The notes: generated by a model from the sequence alone, not told the origin. DNA of 64,000 nt from Candidatus Obscuribacterales bacterium (GCA_019752635.1 JAIELX010000007.1:186001-250000), one strand, 5' to 3'; numbered from the stretch's first letter, positions 44,834 through 54,233 are shown. Translations and numbers: made by a program.

Positions 44834-45823
44834 TTACATGGACTCCATCATGTTGATGATGTCTAGATTCGATTGCGCTTTGCGATTTTGTGGATCAAGT
44901 TTCTGCAACCGATCCGTGGCCGCACGAGCCTGAGCAAGACGCAGAGTAATGATATCGATGCGAACACGAACCAGCAGGGCTTCCTCCGAATCAGGGAAGA
45001 GGCGCAGAGCGGTACCAACTAATGTATCGGCCTCATCTAAATGAGAGTCGGCGATAATCAACGCAGCTAAATTTGTATAGAACGCGAAATCTTCGGGAAA
45101 CGCGCGCATCCCCTCGCGAGCCGCAGCGACGGCACCATCGAGATGCTTCACCAGCAGGAGTTCCTTCACTCGCATCAGTTTCTTCTCTGCTTCCGGCGAC
45201 ATCTTCCTCGTTGGAATTTGAGTGCGCAATGCAATCGAAGCGGCTTGTCCGACCGGTGATCCACGGTCCAGCTCAAGACACTTCTTGAAGCAAGACTCCG
45301 CTGAACCCAGCAGCCCGGCCATCAGATACCTGCGCCCCGCGGCGTAAAACTCTTCGGCATTCTTTGCGTTGGGAAGTCCCTTCAATGGCAGCCCCAATGC
45401 AGGCAGCAGCATGTTCTCTACTACAAGATCAAGACTCTCTATTGCCTTTTTGCCCAGGGTGGACAAAATCCCGGTCAACACTTGTTTGGGTTGCCGAACC
45501 TTCTCTATTTCGTCCAACTTGCTGCTCGCCAGATAGGCGGTGTCCAGCAAGCGCGCAAAGGCCCAATCTTGAGCCGAATGCACCAACTCCTGAGCCTGCA
45601 TCGCTCCGGTAAGAATGCCTAACGCAAGCGCGAGCTTGCGGCGCTGGTCCTCAGAGAGCGCCCCCGGCGTGTTGTTGGTTGCGGACAAGTCCAGGCTGTA
45701 CCGCTGAGCTGTCAGATACTGGCGATACTTCGGAATCATAATGTAGCGAAGCATCAACTTTGCGTATTCACGCTCTTCCAACCCTATTGGCACTTGTTCC
45801 GGAGGGACATTGAAACCGCTCAT
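44834..45823 (-). CDS. TPR-containing protein
   Basis: A 329-residue soluble protein. The N-terminal 140 residues are helical without an assigned domain; TPR-like helices follow (AEEFYAAGRRYLMAGLLGSAESCFKK, then FAFYTNLAALIIADSHLDEADTLV and SEEALLVRVRIDIITLRLAQA). GAGG precedes ATG 45823. The element EEFYAAGRRYLMAG resembles EEYFDLGCWFDAYG of the protein at 38034, so the two may be related. It is divergent from the DUF4440 gene. Confidence 0.78.
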   Translation of the reverse strand: MSGFNVPPEQVPIGLEEREYAKLMLRYIMIPKYRQYLTAQRYSLDLSATNNTPGALSEDQRRKLALALGILTGAMQAQELVHSAQDWAFARLLDTAYLASSKLDEIEKVRQPKQVLTGILSTLGKKAIESLDLVVENMLLPALGLPLKGLPNAKNAEEFYAAGRRYLMAGLLGSAESCFKKCLELDRGSPVGQAASIALRTQIPTRKMSPEAEKKLMRVKELLLVKHLDGAVAAAREGMRAFPEDFAFYTNLAALIIADSHLDEADTLVGTALRLFPDSEEALLVRVRIDIITLRLAQARAATDRLQKLDPQNRKAQSNLDIINMMESM

Positions 45824-45902
45824 GAGAACCTCGATGGAGACGAAGCACTATTATAGCCAACCAGGCTGTGTGATATAACCTAGCAGTTCAAGAGAGCGGG
45901 AG

Positions 45903-46388
45903 ATGAACGTGAGAAACTTGAAGTGGTGCGCTTTACCGGTGTGTTGCTTGCTAAGCTCATTTTGGATAGGCGTTGGCAGCTCGACGAAAGCAGCGGAAGC
46001 AAGCTCGAAAGAAGCGGTGACATCGTTGTTGCAACTTCAAAACGACGCATGGAATAAGGGCGATCTAGACACGTTCATGACCGGTTATCTCGATTCTCCC
46101 GACCTCTCGTTTACCGCATCCGGCAAGGAAGTGTGGGGTTATGAGGCTCTGCGCGATCGATATCGGACTCGTTACGGTCAGAGCAAGGAAAGCATGGGAA
46201 GGCTTAGTTTTTCCGACGTGCGCGTGTTCGATCTCGGCGCAGCGAACGCGCTGGCAATCGGGCACTGGCATTTGGTGCGCGAGAGCTCCAGTGAAAAACT
46301 CGACGGTACATTTAGTTTGGTCCTGGTCCGTACCGATAAGGGATGGAAGATTCTGCACGACCACACGTCGATGCTGAAAGCCGACTAA
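45903..46388 (+). CDS. Exported SnoaL/DUF4440-like protein
   Basis: A 161-residue protein with a signal peptide (WCALPVCCLLSSFWIGVGSSTKAAEA) and an NTF2-like domain from about 38 on: LQNDAWNKGDLDTFMTGYLDSPDLSFTASG, GYEALRDRYRTRYG, GHWHLVRE and GTFSLVLVRTDKGWKILHDHTS. These are DUF4440 features. NTF2-like pockets bind small molecules; the ligand is not known. It is convergent with the BaeR-like gene, five bases between the stops. Confidence 0.85.
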   Translation: MNVRNLKWCALPVCCLLSSFWIGVGSSTKAAEASSKEAVTSLLQLQNDAWNKGDLDTFMTGYLDSPDLSFTASGKEVWGYEALRDRYRTRYGQSKESMGRLSFSDVRVFDLGAANALAIGHWHLVRESSSEKLDGTFSLVLVRTDKGWKILHDHTSMLKAD

Positions 46389-46393
46389 GTCCT

Positions 46394-47089
46394 TTACTTT
46401 CCTTCGGGCAACTCGAAGCGATAGCCTACGCCATAGACGGAGTGAATTGCCTCTTGCCCGTCTAACGCCCTGGTCAGTTTCTTGCGCAAGTTCTTGATGT
46501 GACTGTCAATCACACGATCATAGATTTGTTGTTCATGCTGATAGCAAAGGTCCAGCAGCATGGCACGAGTGTACACGCGGCCGGGGTTACCAGCCAAAAG
46601 CTTAAGCAAGCGAAACTCAGTTGGAGTCAAATCCAAGCGCTTACCGTTTGCAGTGACTCGATTCTGTGGTTCATCAATATCGATAAGCTGCGGCTTAGAC
46701 TCAGCTGCAGGTACCGCACGAGCGCGGCGCAGCATGGCCTTTACACGCGCCACCACCTCTCTGGGGCTAAACGGTTTGCAGATGTAATCATCGGCGCCGA
46801 GCTCAAGACCAAGAAGGCGATCAATTTCTTCTACTCGGGCCGTTACCATGATAATCGGCACCATCGAGAAGGCTCTAACTTCACGGCAGACTTCCAAGCC
46901 GTCTTTGCCGGGCAACATCAGATCGAGCAGCACCAAATCAGGTGGAGTCTTCCTGATAAAGTCGGCCACGGCAGAACCGTTCACCAGATGGCTCGTTGTG
47001 AAGCCCGACTTACGAAGGTAGTCAGCCAGAATATCGGCGATGTTCCGCTCGTCCTCTACCAAAAGAATGGTGCCAGCGCTCTCAGCCAT
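46394..47089 (-). CDS. OmpR-family response regulator (BaeR-like)
   Basis: A 231-residue regulator. The receiver domain has EDE, phosphoacceptor Asp in LVLLDLMLPG, Thr/Ala in MVTAR and Lys in YICKPFS. The winged helix has LTPTEFRLLKLLAGNPGRVYTR and VYGVGYRFELPEG. It pairs with the sensor at 47082-48785; the genes overlap by eight bases. It lies on the same strand as and downstream of the UT-M23 operon. Its target is unknown. Confidence 0.94.
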   Translation of the reverse strand: MAESAGTILLVEDERNIADILADYLRKSGFTTSHLVNGSAVADFIRKTPPDLVLLDLMLPGKDGLEVCREVRAFSMVPIIMVTARVEEIDRLLGLELGADDYICKPFSPREVVARVKAMLRRARAVPAAESKPQLIDIDEPQNRVTANGKRLDLTPTEFRLLKLLAGNPGRVYTRAMLLDLCYQHEQQIYDRVIDSHIKNLRKKLTRALDGQEAIHSVYGVGYRFELPEGK

Positions 47090-48785
47090 TTGTCCTTCCT
47101 TGCGAAAGAGGAAACTTCAGTTCGATCCTCAGTCCGCCGGCCGGGGAGTGTGAGGCACCAATGGTGCCTTCATGCCCGTCAACAATTGTGCGACAGATTG
47201 CCAGCCCGAGACCGGCGCCGCCAAAATCTCTGCTGCGAGACATCTCACCTCTGAAAAATCGGTCGAAGATCCTGGCAAGATTTTCATCCGTAATGCCGGG
47301 CGGAGAATCATCGATCCAAATCACTGCAAACGCCCCCTCATCACTCATTGTCACGGTGAGCTTGCCATCAGCATCGGTATAGCGTACCGAATTCTCGAAA
47401 AGATTGTAGAAAAGTTGCCTCAATCGCGAAGCATCCGCGTTGATTATCACGGGCCGATCAAAACCTTTGAGCTCAACGTCCATGTTCTTCGAATCGAATC
47501 GCTCGTCAAACCCTTCAACAATATCAAGCACCAACGCAGTAAGATCAACCGGCACAAAATCGTACCGCAGTTTACCTACGTCGGATTTTGCCAGAAGATA
47601 GAGATCATCGACAAGCTTTGACAAAGTCATGATCTCGCCATGCAGGACACCAAGAGTGCGAGGTCCGGCCTCCTGCACGCCATCCTGAAGAGCCTCAACC
47701 TGAGCCCGCAGCACCGCTATCGGTGTGCGCAGCTCGTGAGAGGTGTCGGCGATCCACTGTCGCTGGGCGCGATCATGCTCATCCAACGTATCGGCAAGAC
47801 AATTGAAATCGTGCGCCAGTTGCCCCAACTCGTCGGTGCGCATCAAGTTGATTCTGGTCTTGTAATTTCCGGCGTTCAATTGTCGAGTCCCCTGAACAAG
47901 TATGTTTATAGCGCTGACAAGGTTTTGGGACATTAGCAGACCGGCCAGCGCCGCGAAACTAAAGGCAATGATGCAGACGCCCAGGATGTTTCGATTTTGA
48001 TCATCGACAAAGTCGCGCTCCATCGCAGCTGTGAGTCGTTCGTGAGGAGCCAGCCTTAGGTAGCCGATCGTCCTGGAGCCGCGCTTCAAAACAATTTCTT
48101 GATTTGCTTTACTGGCTGCAGAGTCCCCCCAAACAAGTTTGCGGTTTGCGTCGAACAATCCGACACGCCTGAAGACTTCCATCCGCACCGGAGGAAACGG
48201 CGGAGGAAGCCTCTGTTCCGGATACCGAGGCATCCCACCGTTGCTGTCCGGAGAGTTTGCAGCGAAGCGTCGGGAACCGGAGGCGAAGTCTAGTGAGGAG
48301 CGAACATCGGACGACGACGCCGACGGTATTACCGGCGGTGTGGCATCAGGGGGAAGTCTTCGCGGCGCCCCTTCCGGAGGAGCGCTATACTGCAAGCGAT
48401 CGCCCGGCTCGAAATAGGGAGACATATCCGGTGGCATCTCCCCTTCACCAGGTCCGGGGCGACGCTCTCGCGGCTGACCATCCCCTGCATCGGCCGGTGC
48501 TCGATCGTTAATCGGAGTGGGACGACCATTACGCCCTTCGTTAAAGGCGATAAGCCACCACATGGCGTTGGGGTCCTGGATCAGTCGCTCCCAGCCATTT
48601 CGCTTTGCATATTCCCACTCGAGCACGGGAGCCAAGCTGTCTATTCGACTCAGTTCCGCCCGAGCGACATACTTCGAGAAGCCGGCAGAGATGCTGTAGC
48701 GAGTAAACCCTGCGATAAGACCGACTGCCAGCGCGGTAACTAGCAAGACCAGCACAACCAGTTTATAGACTATATTGAGCTTCAA
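47082..48785 (-). CDS. Sensor histidine kinase (BaeS-like) with Pro-rich extracytoplasmic insert
   Basis: A 567-residue kinase. The N-terminal transmembrane helix (about 8-27) is followed by a periplasmic segment (about 30-265) that includes an unusual Pro/Arg/Gly-rich stretch (about 95-205; RERRPGPGEGEMPPDMSPYFEPG, LPPPFPPVR). A second helix (about 270-288), HAMP, H-box DTSHELRTPIAV, N-box NLFENSVRYTD and G-boxes DDSPPGI and GAGLGLAI follow. BaeS proteins are about 465 residues, so the insert is about 100 residues extra. It is the partner of the regulator at 46394. Confidence 0.9.
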   Translation of the reverse strand: MKLNIVYKLVVLVLLVTALAVGLIAGFTRYSISAGFSKYVARAELSRIDSLAPVLEWEYAKRNGWERLIQDPNAMWWLIAFNEGRNGRPTPINDRAPADAGDGQPRERRPGPGEGEMPPDMSPYFEPGDRLQYSAPPEGAPRRLPPDATPPVIPSASSSDVRSSLDFASGSRRFAANSPDSNGGMPRYPEQRLPPPFPPVRMEVFRRVGLFDANRKLVWGDSAASKANQEIVLKRGSRTIGYLRLAPHERLTAAMERDFVDDQNRNILGVCIIAFSFAALAGLLMSQNLVSAINILVQGTRQLNAGNYKTRINLMRTDELGQLAHDFNCLADTLDEHDRAQRQWIADTSHELRTPIAVLRAQVEALQDGVQEAGPRTLGVLHGEIMTLSKLVDDLYLLAKSDVGKLRYDFVPVDLTALVLDIVEGFDERFDSKNMDVELKGFDRPVIINADASRLRQLFYNLFENSVRYTDADGKLTVTMSDEGAFAVIWIDDSPPGITDENLARIFDRFFRGEMSRSRDFGGAGLGLAICRTIVDGHEGTIGASHSPAGGLRIELKFPLSQGRTNG

Positions 48786-48856
48786 TGACAGGGGCGTCCT
48801 TTCTCTATAATGCTTACCCGCTTTCCCTTTGCTCGTCTCACTCTTGAAAGATTATC

Positions 48857-48871
48857 GGCGCCTCCGGCGCC
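48857..48871 (-). terminator. Possible terminator hairpin after the UT-M23 gene
   Basis: GGCGCC (48857-48862) and GGCGCC (48866-48871) form a 6-bp hairpin with a 3-nt loop. On the minus strand GATAATCTTT follows. It is about 100 bases beyond the UT-M23 stop and before the kinase gene. The T-run is short. Confidence 0.35.
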
Positions 48872-48968
48872 CCGGATTGCTGATAATGCTTAAAGAACGC
48901 CGTCGAACGGCGACGCGAACCAGTGGACTTCCCTCCCTTGCCATGACTTGTTCGCTCCAAGCGCTGCT

Positions 48969-51128
48969 TCAAGCAGCACTTACTTTCCTTGGCGGCGTTA
49001 TCTGTGCGGGCAACTCGCGATTGGTGGCGGGTATTCCGTTGTCCTCCAGCATTCCCACCCCCTTCAGAGTTGCTACCATGAGCGTTTTCCCTCCTTCAGC
49101 CATGGTGAATCCAAGCAAGCCGTTCGCCTCGCAAAGACGCACCTCCGAGTCTATTTTCCAAGGTCCAAGCTTGTGCTCCGCGGTCTGTAACCAGACTCGC
49201 TGGAGGTTGTCCCACTGGCGAACAAAACTGCTTTGCGCACACGGACTGAACGGGTGGAAAAGATCAACGAGAATGTGCTTGATTCTCCCTAGGGGCAATA
49301 TTCTTCTCGGAACCAGGTCGTTCCACCTCACTCTTCCCTCGGTCAGCGGCGTCATTCCGAGGCTGAGCATCAGACCATCCAGCAATTCGTCTTTCGGTCC
49401 CACCCTGTTGTAGACCGCCAAGAAATCATCATTCAGCGTGAACCCCATACTGGCTCCGGAATCGGTCTCCAATCGAAACTGCCCGTAGATATCCAACTTG
49501 ACCTCGACACTGCGACCTACAGGCGCCGAGCCACCGACGACAAGGTCAAAATCGAACCGTGTGCCGACAGTAAGCCGAAGGGCGCGTTTCAGTGCAATGT
49601 TATTAGTAGGCACCACAAGATTATCCTTTTCTCCAGGCACCGCCGATAGTGCATAGACAAAATCCTCCCCGCGCTGCGTCAATACAGCGGTAAGATGAAA
49701 GGGAACAGTTACCGAGCCAGGCACGGCATCTTCCTGCACATGCATGTGCAAGTGAGGCTGGGGGGATCGCCCGGAGTTACCTACGGCAGCGAGCATCATA
49801 CCGGGATGCACCCTATGGTTGACTTGCACTCGAACGCTGTTGCGCTGAAGGTGAGCAAGCATGACATAGAGACCGCAGTCGAGACGGATGAGAATAAAGT
49901 TGCCCCAGTTGTTCGTGGTGTCGACATCACCGGGACGATTATCCGGCAGGTCTGCGCGACAAGAAACAACAGTGCCGAATGCCGGCGAGACCACCGGTTT
50001 ACCGAAGCAGTGAAAGTCTTGAAGCGACGCCCCGGAGTCGACAAAGCTGCGCTCCCGCTGCACTTGAAAAAAATCCAACGCATACCGCCATTGCCCCCTG
50101 TGGGTGTGATCCCCCTCAAAACCCTGATAGACTTGCCAGCTTCCTGCAAATGGCGCCCGCAACGCGATGCTACCGCTATCAATACCACGGACCTTAGCCA
50201 CCAAGATTCGCTCTAAACTGGTTTCAGGCAGCGATGGCGAGGACAACCAAAAGCACGCCCACGTCCGACCACGCCGGGCAGTGAACACAACAAGGCAGCA
50301 GTACGTGACCAAAACAAAGGGCAACGCCAGCGCCGGCAAGGAAAAGACCCACAACAATCGCGCAAGACAAAGTGCAACAGTGCAAGTAATCAAGGCCGCC
50401 ATCAAGGCGACTATGACACTACGCCTTCCGGGTACAGCGTAGAGGCTCCCGATAACGCAGGCGGTTAACACACCGTTCATTTGTGCAATCAAGAACAATG
50501 TCGAGCTGGTCGAAATCCCTAGAACAGACAAATAAACGTAAGAGATGAAACTTGCTGCAATGGCAATCAGAGCGAGGTAGCGGGAGGATACGGCAAAGCC
50601 CGTAAGGACGAGCAGCCCTCCCAAAGGCGTGCCATTGAAGTAGATAGCACCAAGAGGATTGAGCAAGCTGGTCAGGAACAAGGGAAGCGGCAGGGTGTAG
50701 ATTTGGGCAAGGGGGGCAAGAGGCACATTTAGCCATGCAGCCACGGGCAAAATCATGAAGGAGACAATCGCGTAAGGAAGTCCCAACAAAGGCAAGCGAG
50801 CCTGTCGCAAAATATCCGCCAGAAACGCACCTGTAAGTGAAACCAGAAGTGCGCCCGCCAGAGTAAGAATCGCGGACAGCGCACTTGGAGCATAGAGCGA
50901 ACCGACTAGCATCCCGAACAAAATGCCATTTACAATCTCGATGCGCTCATTTTCAGCTTGAAACTGCAATAACCTATGGGCCAGCAGTACTCCCAATCCG
51001 CCCAACAGCCCGAGCAGACCTGAGGAAGGTTGCAGCAGCGCACAAAAAAGAATCAAAGCCTTCGATAACGGTTGGTTCAATGCGAAGAAGGACCCGTACC
51101 CCTCCAGCAGTTTTCTGATCATTGCCAT
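48969..51128 (-). CDS. Urea-transporter domain fused to M23 metalloendopeptidase
   Basis: A 719-residue two-part protein. Residues about 1-290 form a hydrophobic urea-transporter-like domain (about ten helices; FALNQPLSKALILFCALLQPSSG, NGILFGMLVGSLYA and a second-repeat NGVLTACVIGSLYA). Residues about 325-475 are a peptidase M23 domain, with zinc ligands His343 (HRGQWRYALD), Asp352 and His461 in PHLHMHV, and the typical YVMLAHLQ and AAVGNSGRS segments. A further 240 residues of unknown type follow. The mix suggests a polytopic membrane anchor or channel delivering a cell-wall hydrolase. It lies 15 bases after the decarboxylase gene. Confidence 0.84.
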   Translation of the reverse strand: MAMIRKLLEGYGSFFALNQPLSKALILFCALLQPSSGLLGLLGGLGVLLAHRLLQFQAENERIEIVNGILFGMLVGSLYAPSALSAILTLAGALLVSLTGAFLADILRQARLPLLGLPYAIVSFMILPVAAWLNVPLAPLAQIYTLPLPLFLTSLLNPLGAIYFNGTPLGGLLVLTGFAVSSRYLALIAIAASFISYVYLSVLGISTSSTLFLIAQMNGVLTACVIGSLYAVPGRRSVIVALMAALITCTVALCLARLLWVFSLPALALPFVLVTYCCLVVFTARRGRTWACFWLSSPSLPETSLERILVAKVRGIDSGSIALRAPFAGSWQVYQGFEGDHTHRGQWRYALDFFQVQRERSFVDSGASLQDFHCFGKPVVSPAFGTVVSCRADLPDNRPGDVDTTNNWGNFILIRLDCGLYVMLAHLQRNSVRVQVNHRVHPGMMLAAVGNSGRSPQPHLHMHVQEDAVPGSVTVPFHLTAVLTQRGEDFVYALSAVPGEKDNLVVPTNNIALKRALRLTVGTRFDFDLVVGGSAPVGRSVEVKLDIYGQFRLETDSGASMGFTLNDDFLAVYNRVGPKDELLDGLMLSLGMTPLTEGRVRWNDLVPRRILPLGRIKHILVDLFHPFSPCAQSSFVRQWDNLQRVWLQTAEHKLGPWKIDSEVRLCEANGLLGFTMAEGGKTLMVATLKGVGMLEDNGIPATNRELPAQITPPRKVSAA

Positions 51129-51143
51129 TGTTCGCCTCCCCCC

Positions 51144-52583
51144 TTATCGCCAACCGGCTCGATCCGCAAGAGAGCGACCAGGGCCGGCATTCTCGTTCAT
51201 GGCGAGATAAGTAAGGTGAAGCGGCATTTCGTCCTGCGCCATCATAACGGAAAGATCTTCGGCGCGACGTATAACGGACACGTTGCCGTCTTCATGAACC
51301 AGCACTACATTTGGTCGATACTCAATAAACTGTAGCCACTGCGTATTGTTGTATGCACCAACGGGCGAGATTACCAGGCGATCACCAGCGAACAATGGCG
51401 GCAACTGAATGGTATGTCGCACCACATCAATATTCATACAGAGCGGCCCGTAGAGAACTGTATCTTCATAAACACCTCCGGGCTCACGGGTCATGCGCAC
51501 CTGATGGTTGTACCAATATGCGGTGAAAAGCAGATTGGTTCCGGCATCCAATATGGCGGCGCGCCGACCGTCAGGCAACCGTTTCGTTCCGACAATAGAC
51601 GTAATGAGCATTTGCGCGTCATCGACTACGGATCTGCCACTTTCGATAATCAACCGGGGCAGTGGCTTGCCGCTCAGCTGCAAATAGCGAGTTTCTTCGA
51701 TGAGTGCATCGCAAACCGCATCAGCATACTCATTAATGTCCGGCACTGCTTGCTCCGGCGGCAGGTACATTCGTTGCAAAGCATTGCGAGAGGGAAACCC
51801 GCCGCCGATATCCAGGGAATCGATGTTGACGTTGCGAACGCCCTCAAGATCCCTCATTAGGCGACACATGATCTTCACCTGCTCAGCGTAAGCCCGCGGC
51901 TCCAGAATAAAAGTTCCGATATGACTGTGTATTCCCGTCAGGATCAAATGCGGACTTTGGGAAATATACTTAACGGCTTCGTTCGCCTGACCGCTCTCAA
52001 GATTGAAGCCGAAGCGGCTCCACGCCTCGGTAAAGCCCGTGTCGAAATTGATTCGAATGCCAAGTTTCACTATGCGATTCTGTTGTGCTGCTACCAGATC
52101 AATCAGCTTTAGTTCGTCCATATGATCGACTTGAACATATGCACCATCAGCAACAGCTCGCTCCAGTATGGCCTTGCCCTTGTTCGGTCCGTTGAATATG
52201 ATGCAGTTGCCAGGCACACCTAGTGCACGAGCCTTTTCGTATTCGAACGCCGATACAACTTCTGCTCGCGAGCCTTCCTGGTGCAGAATTCGGCAAACAG
52301 CACTGATGTAGTTGGTTTTGTAGGACCAACCGTGTACCACGTTGTTGTAGCGACGTTCGAACACGCGGCGAATCTTACGCACATTGGAGCGAAGCTGAGA
52401 CTCGCTGGTCACAAACAACGGCGACCCGTACTGATCGACCAGGTCATCGACCGGAACTCCAAACACGTCGGCGGAGACATTTTCCTTTGCACCGCGATGA
52501 CCGAACTTGTTAATTGCGCCAACCTTGTGCGGTTGAATGAACGGCGGTTCCCAAACTGCAACCTTAGGCTTGTCTAGTTTCAT
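51144..52583 (-). CDS. PLP-dependent decarboxylase, DapDC/ornithine decarboxylase fold type III
   Basis: A 479-residue enzyme from ATG 52583. The barrel has the PLP-Schiff-base Lys89 in HGWSYKTNYISAV, HSHIGTF and the phosphate-binding GGGFPSRNALQRM. The C-terminal domain shows LYGPLCMNIDV, holding the catalytic Cys, and PVGAYNNTQW. The family removes the carboxyl group from D-amino-acid centres (diaminopimelate) or basic amino acids. It lacks the usual LysA neighbours and sits between an ATP-grasp ligase and the M23 fusion. Substrate uncertain; a peptide-linked or free amino acid precursor is an inference. Confidence 0.85.
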   Translation of the reverse strand: MKLDKPKVAVWEPPFIQPHKVGAINKFGHRGAKENVSADVFGVPVDDLVDQYGSPLFVTSESQLRSNVRKIRRVFERRYNNVVHGWSYKTNYISAVCRILHQEGSRAEVVSAFEYEKARALGVPGNCIIFNGPNKGKAILERAVADGAYVQVDHMDELKLIDLVAAQQNRIVKLGIRINFDTGFTEAWSRFGFNLESGQANEAVKYISQSPHLILTGIHSHIGTFILEPRAYAEQVKIMCRLMRDLEGVRNVNIDSLDIGGGFPSRNALQRMYLPPEQAVPDINEYADAVCDALIEETRYLQLSGKPLPRLIIESGRSVVDDAQMLITSIVGTKRLPDGRRAAILDAGTNLLFTAYWYNHQVRMTREPGGVYEDTVLYGPLCMNIDVVRHTIQLPPLFAGDRLVISPVGAYNNTQWLQFIEYRPNVVLVHEDGNVSVIRRAEDLSVMMAQDEMPLHLTYLAMNENAGPGRSLADRAGWR

Positions 52584-52635
52584 CAATTGGTCTCCTCTAA
52601 AGCGTCTGCGTTCCGCAACGAGCAATGTCGCAGGA

Positions 52636-53739
52636 CTATGACGCGGTCAGCAACTTTTCCACAGAAGCGATGCCACCATTTATCATCATTGATTCAAATT
52701 CCGGCAATTGCACAATCAACTCTTGTGCATAGCGAATGAAGAACGTTCCCGCTTTAGGCGGAGGCAACTGCAGGTCAGTTTCACCGGCCAGGGTCCTGAG
52801 CAATGCAACCGGTAAGTTTCGACCGGCGGCATGACTGAGATAAATCCAGGCAGGAAATCGCGGGTTAATCTCAATCAAATAGATCTTGCCATCGTAAGCT
52901 TTCATCACTTCGACTTCGAGCGGACCGCTCCAACTGAGCCCCTTAACTAGTTTGCCGGCCATGTCCAAAATGTCGTCATCCATTACAGTGACGCCGGCCC
53001 AGGCCTTGCCCTTGTCCGTTAAACCGCGCTTGCGCATCATCACCGCGCCTTGCATCCCCCCCCGCCCATCACCAAGGGCAGACAGATCGTACTCATCACC
53101 CTTGATCAACTTCTGCACCAATATGGGATATCCCCATTCAGCTACAAGACGATCAAAAACGATTCGTGCTTCCTCAGCGCTGTGTGCGATTGAAGCATCG
53201 TAAAAGATGCCTTTAATCACCAGCGGATACTCCCATCCCTCGGCTTCGCAAGTGTCAAAGAACGAAGGATTAGTGATAGTTTTGCTTTCGGGCGCAAGCA
53301 CTCCTACCGATTGGCAGAATGCGCCCAGATGGTCTTTCGCCCGCATCTGAAACTGCATGCGGTTAGGTAACAACATTGCGATTCCCATGCGTGCAAGGTC
53401 GCTTTTGATAGCAATGTAATTTTGAATTTCGGCATCGAGGCAGGGAATGATGACGTCAATGCGTTCAACATCGTCTATCTGCGCTATTCGCTCAAGTAAG
53501 GCGTCTTTTCCGGCAGAGGGATATGGTACCAGATAGCCACCATGACAATAATCGCGCGCATAGAGCCCTGCGTCCAAAACATCGTAACCCAGTCCAACTA
53601 CCGTTCCGGAGAATTCATCGCACTCGCGCAAGCATCGAGCAACCGCGCAACCCGGTCCGGGACTTTCGGCCCGGGCGTTGACACCTGTTACGGCGACATT
53701 CCATCTTCGCCAATCGCCGATTGTTTTGTCGCTGCCCAT
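52636..53739 (-). CDS. ATP-grasp ligase (CPSase-like)
   Basis: A 367-residue enzyme. The N-terminal Rossmann-like part (about 12-105) leads into an ATP-grasp fold with YPLVIKGIFYDA (Lys for ATP), QKLIKGDEYDLSALGD, GPLEVEVMK and a Mg2+ site in YLIEINPRFPAW. It resembles carbamoyl-phosphate-synthetase-type ATP-grasp proteins that couple carboxylates to amines, including peptide ligases. The ATG overlaps the stop of the PqqD-like gene by one base. The decarboxylase follows 52 bases later. Substrate not known. Confidence 0.88.
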   Translation of the reverse strand: MGSDKTIGDWRRWNVAVTGVNARAESPGPGCAVARCLRECDEFSGTVVGLGYDVLDAGLYARDYCHGGYLVPYPSAGKDALLERIAQIDDVERIDVIIPCLDAEIQNYIAIKSDLARMGIAMLLPNRMQFQMRAKDHLGAFCQSVGVLAPESKTITNPSFFDTCEAEGWEYPLVIKGIFYDASIAHSAEEARIVFDRLVAEWGYPILVQKLIKGDEYDLSALGDGRGGMQGAVMMRKRGLTDKGKAWAGVTVMDDDILDMAGKLVKGLSWSGPLEVEVMKAYDGKIYLIEINPRFPAWIYLSHAAGRNLPVALLRTLAGETDLQLPPPKAGTFFIRYAQELIVQLPEFESMMINGGIASVEKLLTAS

Positions 53740-54008
53740 TACAGGTATCTCCCGAGTTGAAACAGAAAAGCTTCCAAACTGCTGGCGGCGATTTCTCTGG
53801 AAACTTCGTATTCATCCGCCAAATACTGCGCCGCATTTTCCAAAGTGTTGCCGCGCTTGATCAAATCCAGGGCCAGCATGCCAGTGTGATTGAGCGTATA
53901 GCTCTGCCCCGTCTGCGGATCAAAGATGAAACCCGTTTCGCTCACAGCCAGCTTGCTCAGCCGTCCATCCGCACAGATTCGCTGCAGAACCAGTTCTGTT
54001 TTTTCCAT
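53739..54008 (-). CDS. PqqD-like small peptide-binding (RRE-type) protein
   Basis: An 89-residue protein from ATG 54008 (GGAG ten bases upstream). It resembles PqqD: a beta-rich N-terminal part (LVLQRICADGRLSKLAVSETGFIFDPQTGQSYTLNHTGMLALDLIKRG) followed by helices. PqqD folds serve as RiPP recognition elements that hold a precursor peptide for a modifying enzyme. It is the first gene of the four-gene operon. A longer open frame to 54152 is not used since it has no ribosome site. No obvious precursor peptide gene is adjacent. Confidence 0.78.
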   Translation of the reverse strand: MEKTELVLQRICADGRLSKLAVSETGFIFDPQTGQSYTLNHTGMLALDLIKRGNTLENAAQYLADEYEVSREIAASSLEAFLFQLGRYL

Positions 54009-54233
54009 GTTTTGTTCACTCCAAGAGGTGGGAGTATTCGTCGAGCGGTTGCAAAGACAGCGTTTAAACGCCGCCTCTGCAAATTCCGCTCCGGACAATA
54101 ACGCCACTGGACTTGCATCCTGCGTTAAAAGAAACACCGGCATTTTGAGCAATTAGAAAAGGCGCTTCCTCCGATATAACCAAGAACGCGCGTCAATGAA
54201 GGTGCGTAGGCTTCGTCGACTTGCTATCTCGCT

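Noticed and set aside
48857..48875. Candidate mobile repeat GGCGCCTCCGGCGCC
   Set aside because: Only one copy was noticed and it fits a short hairpin after the UT-M23 gene better than a repeat family.
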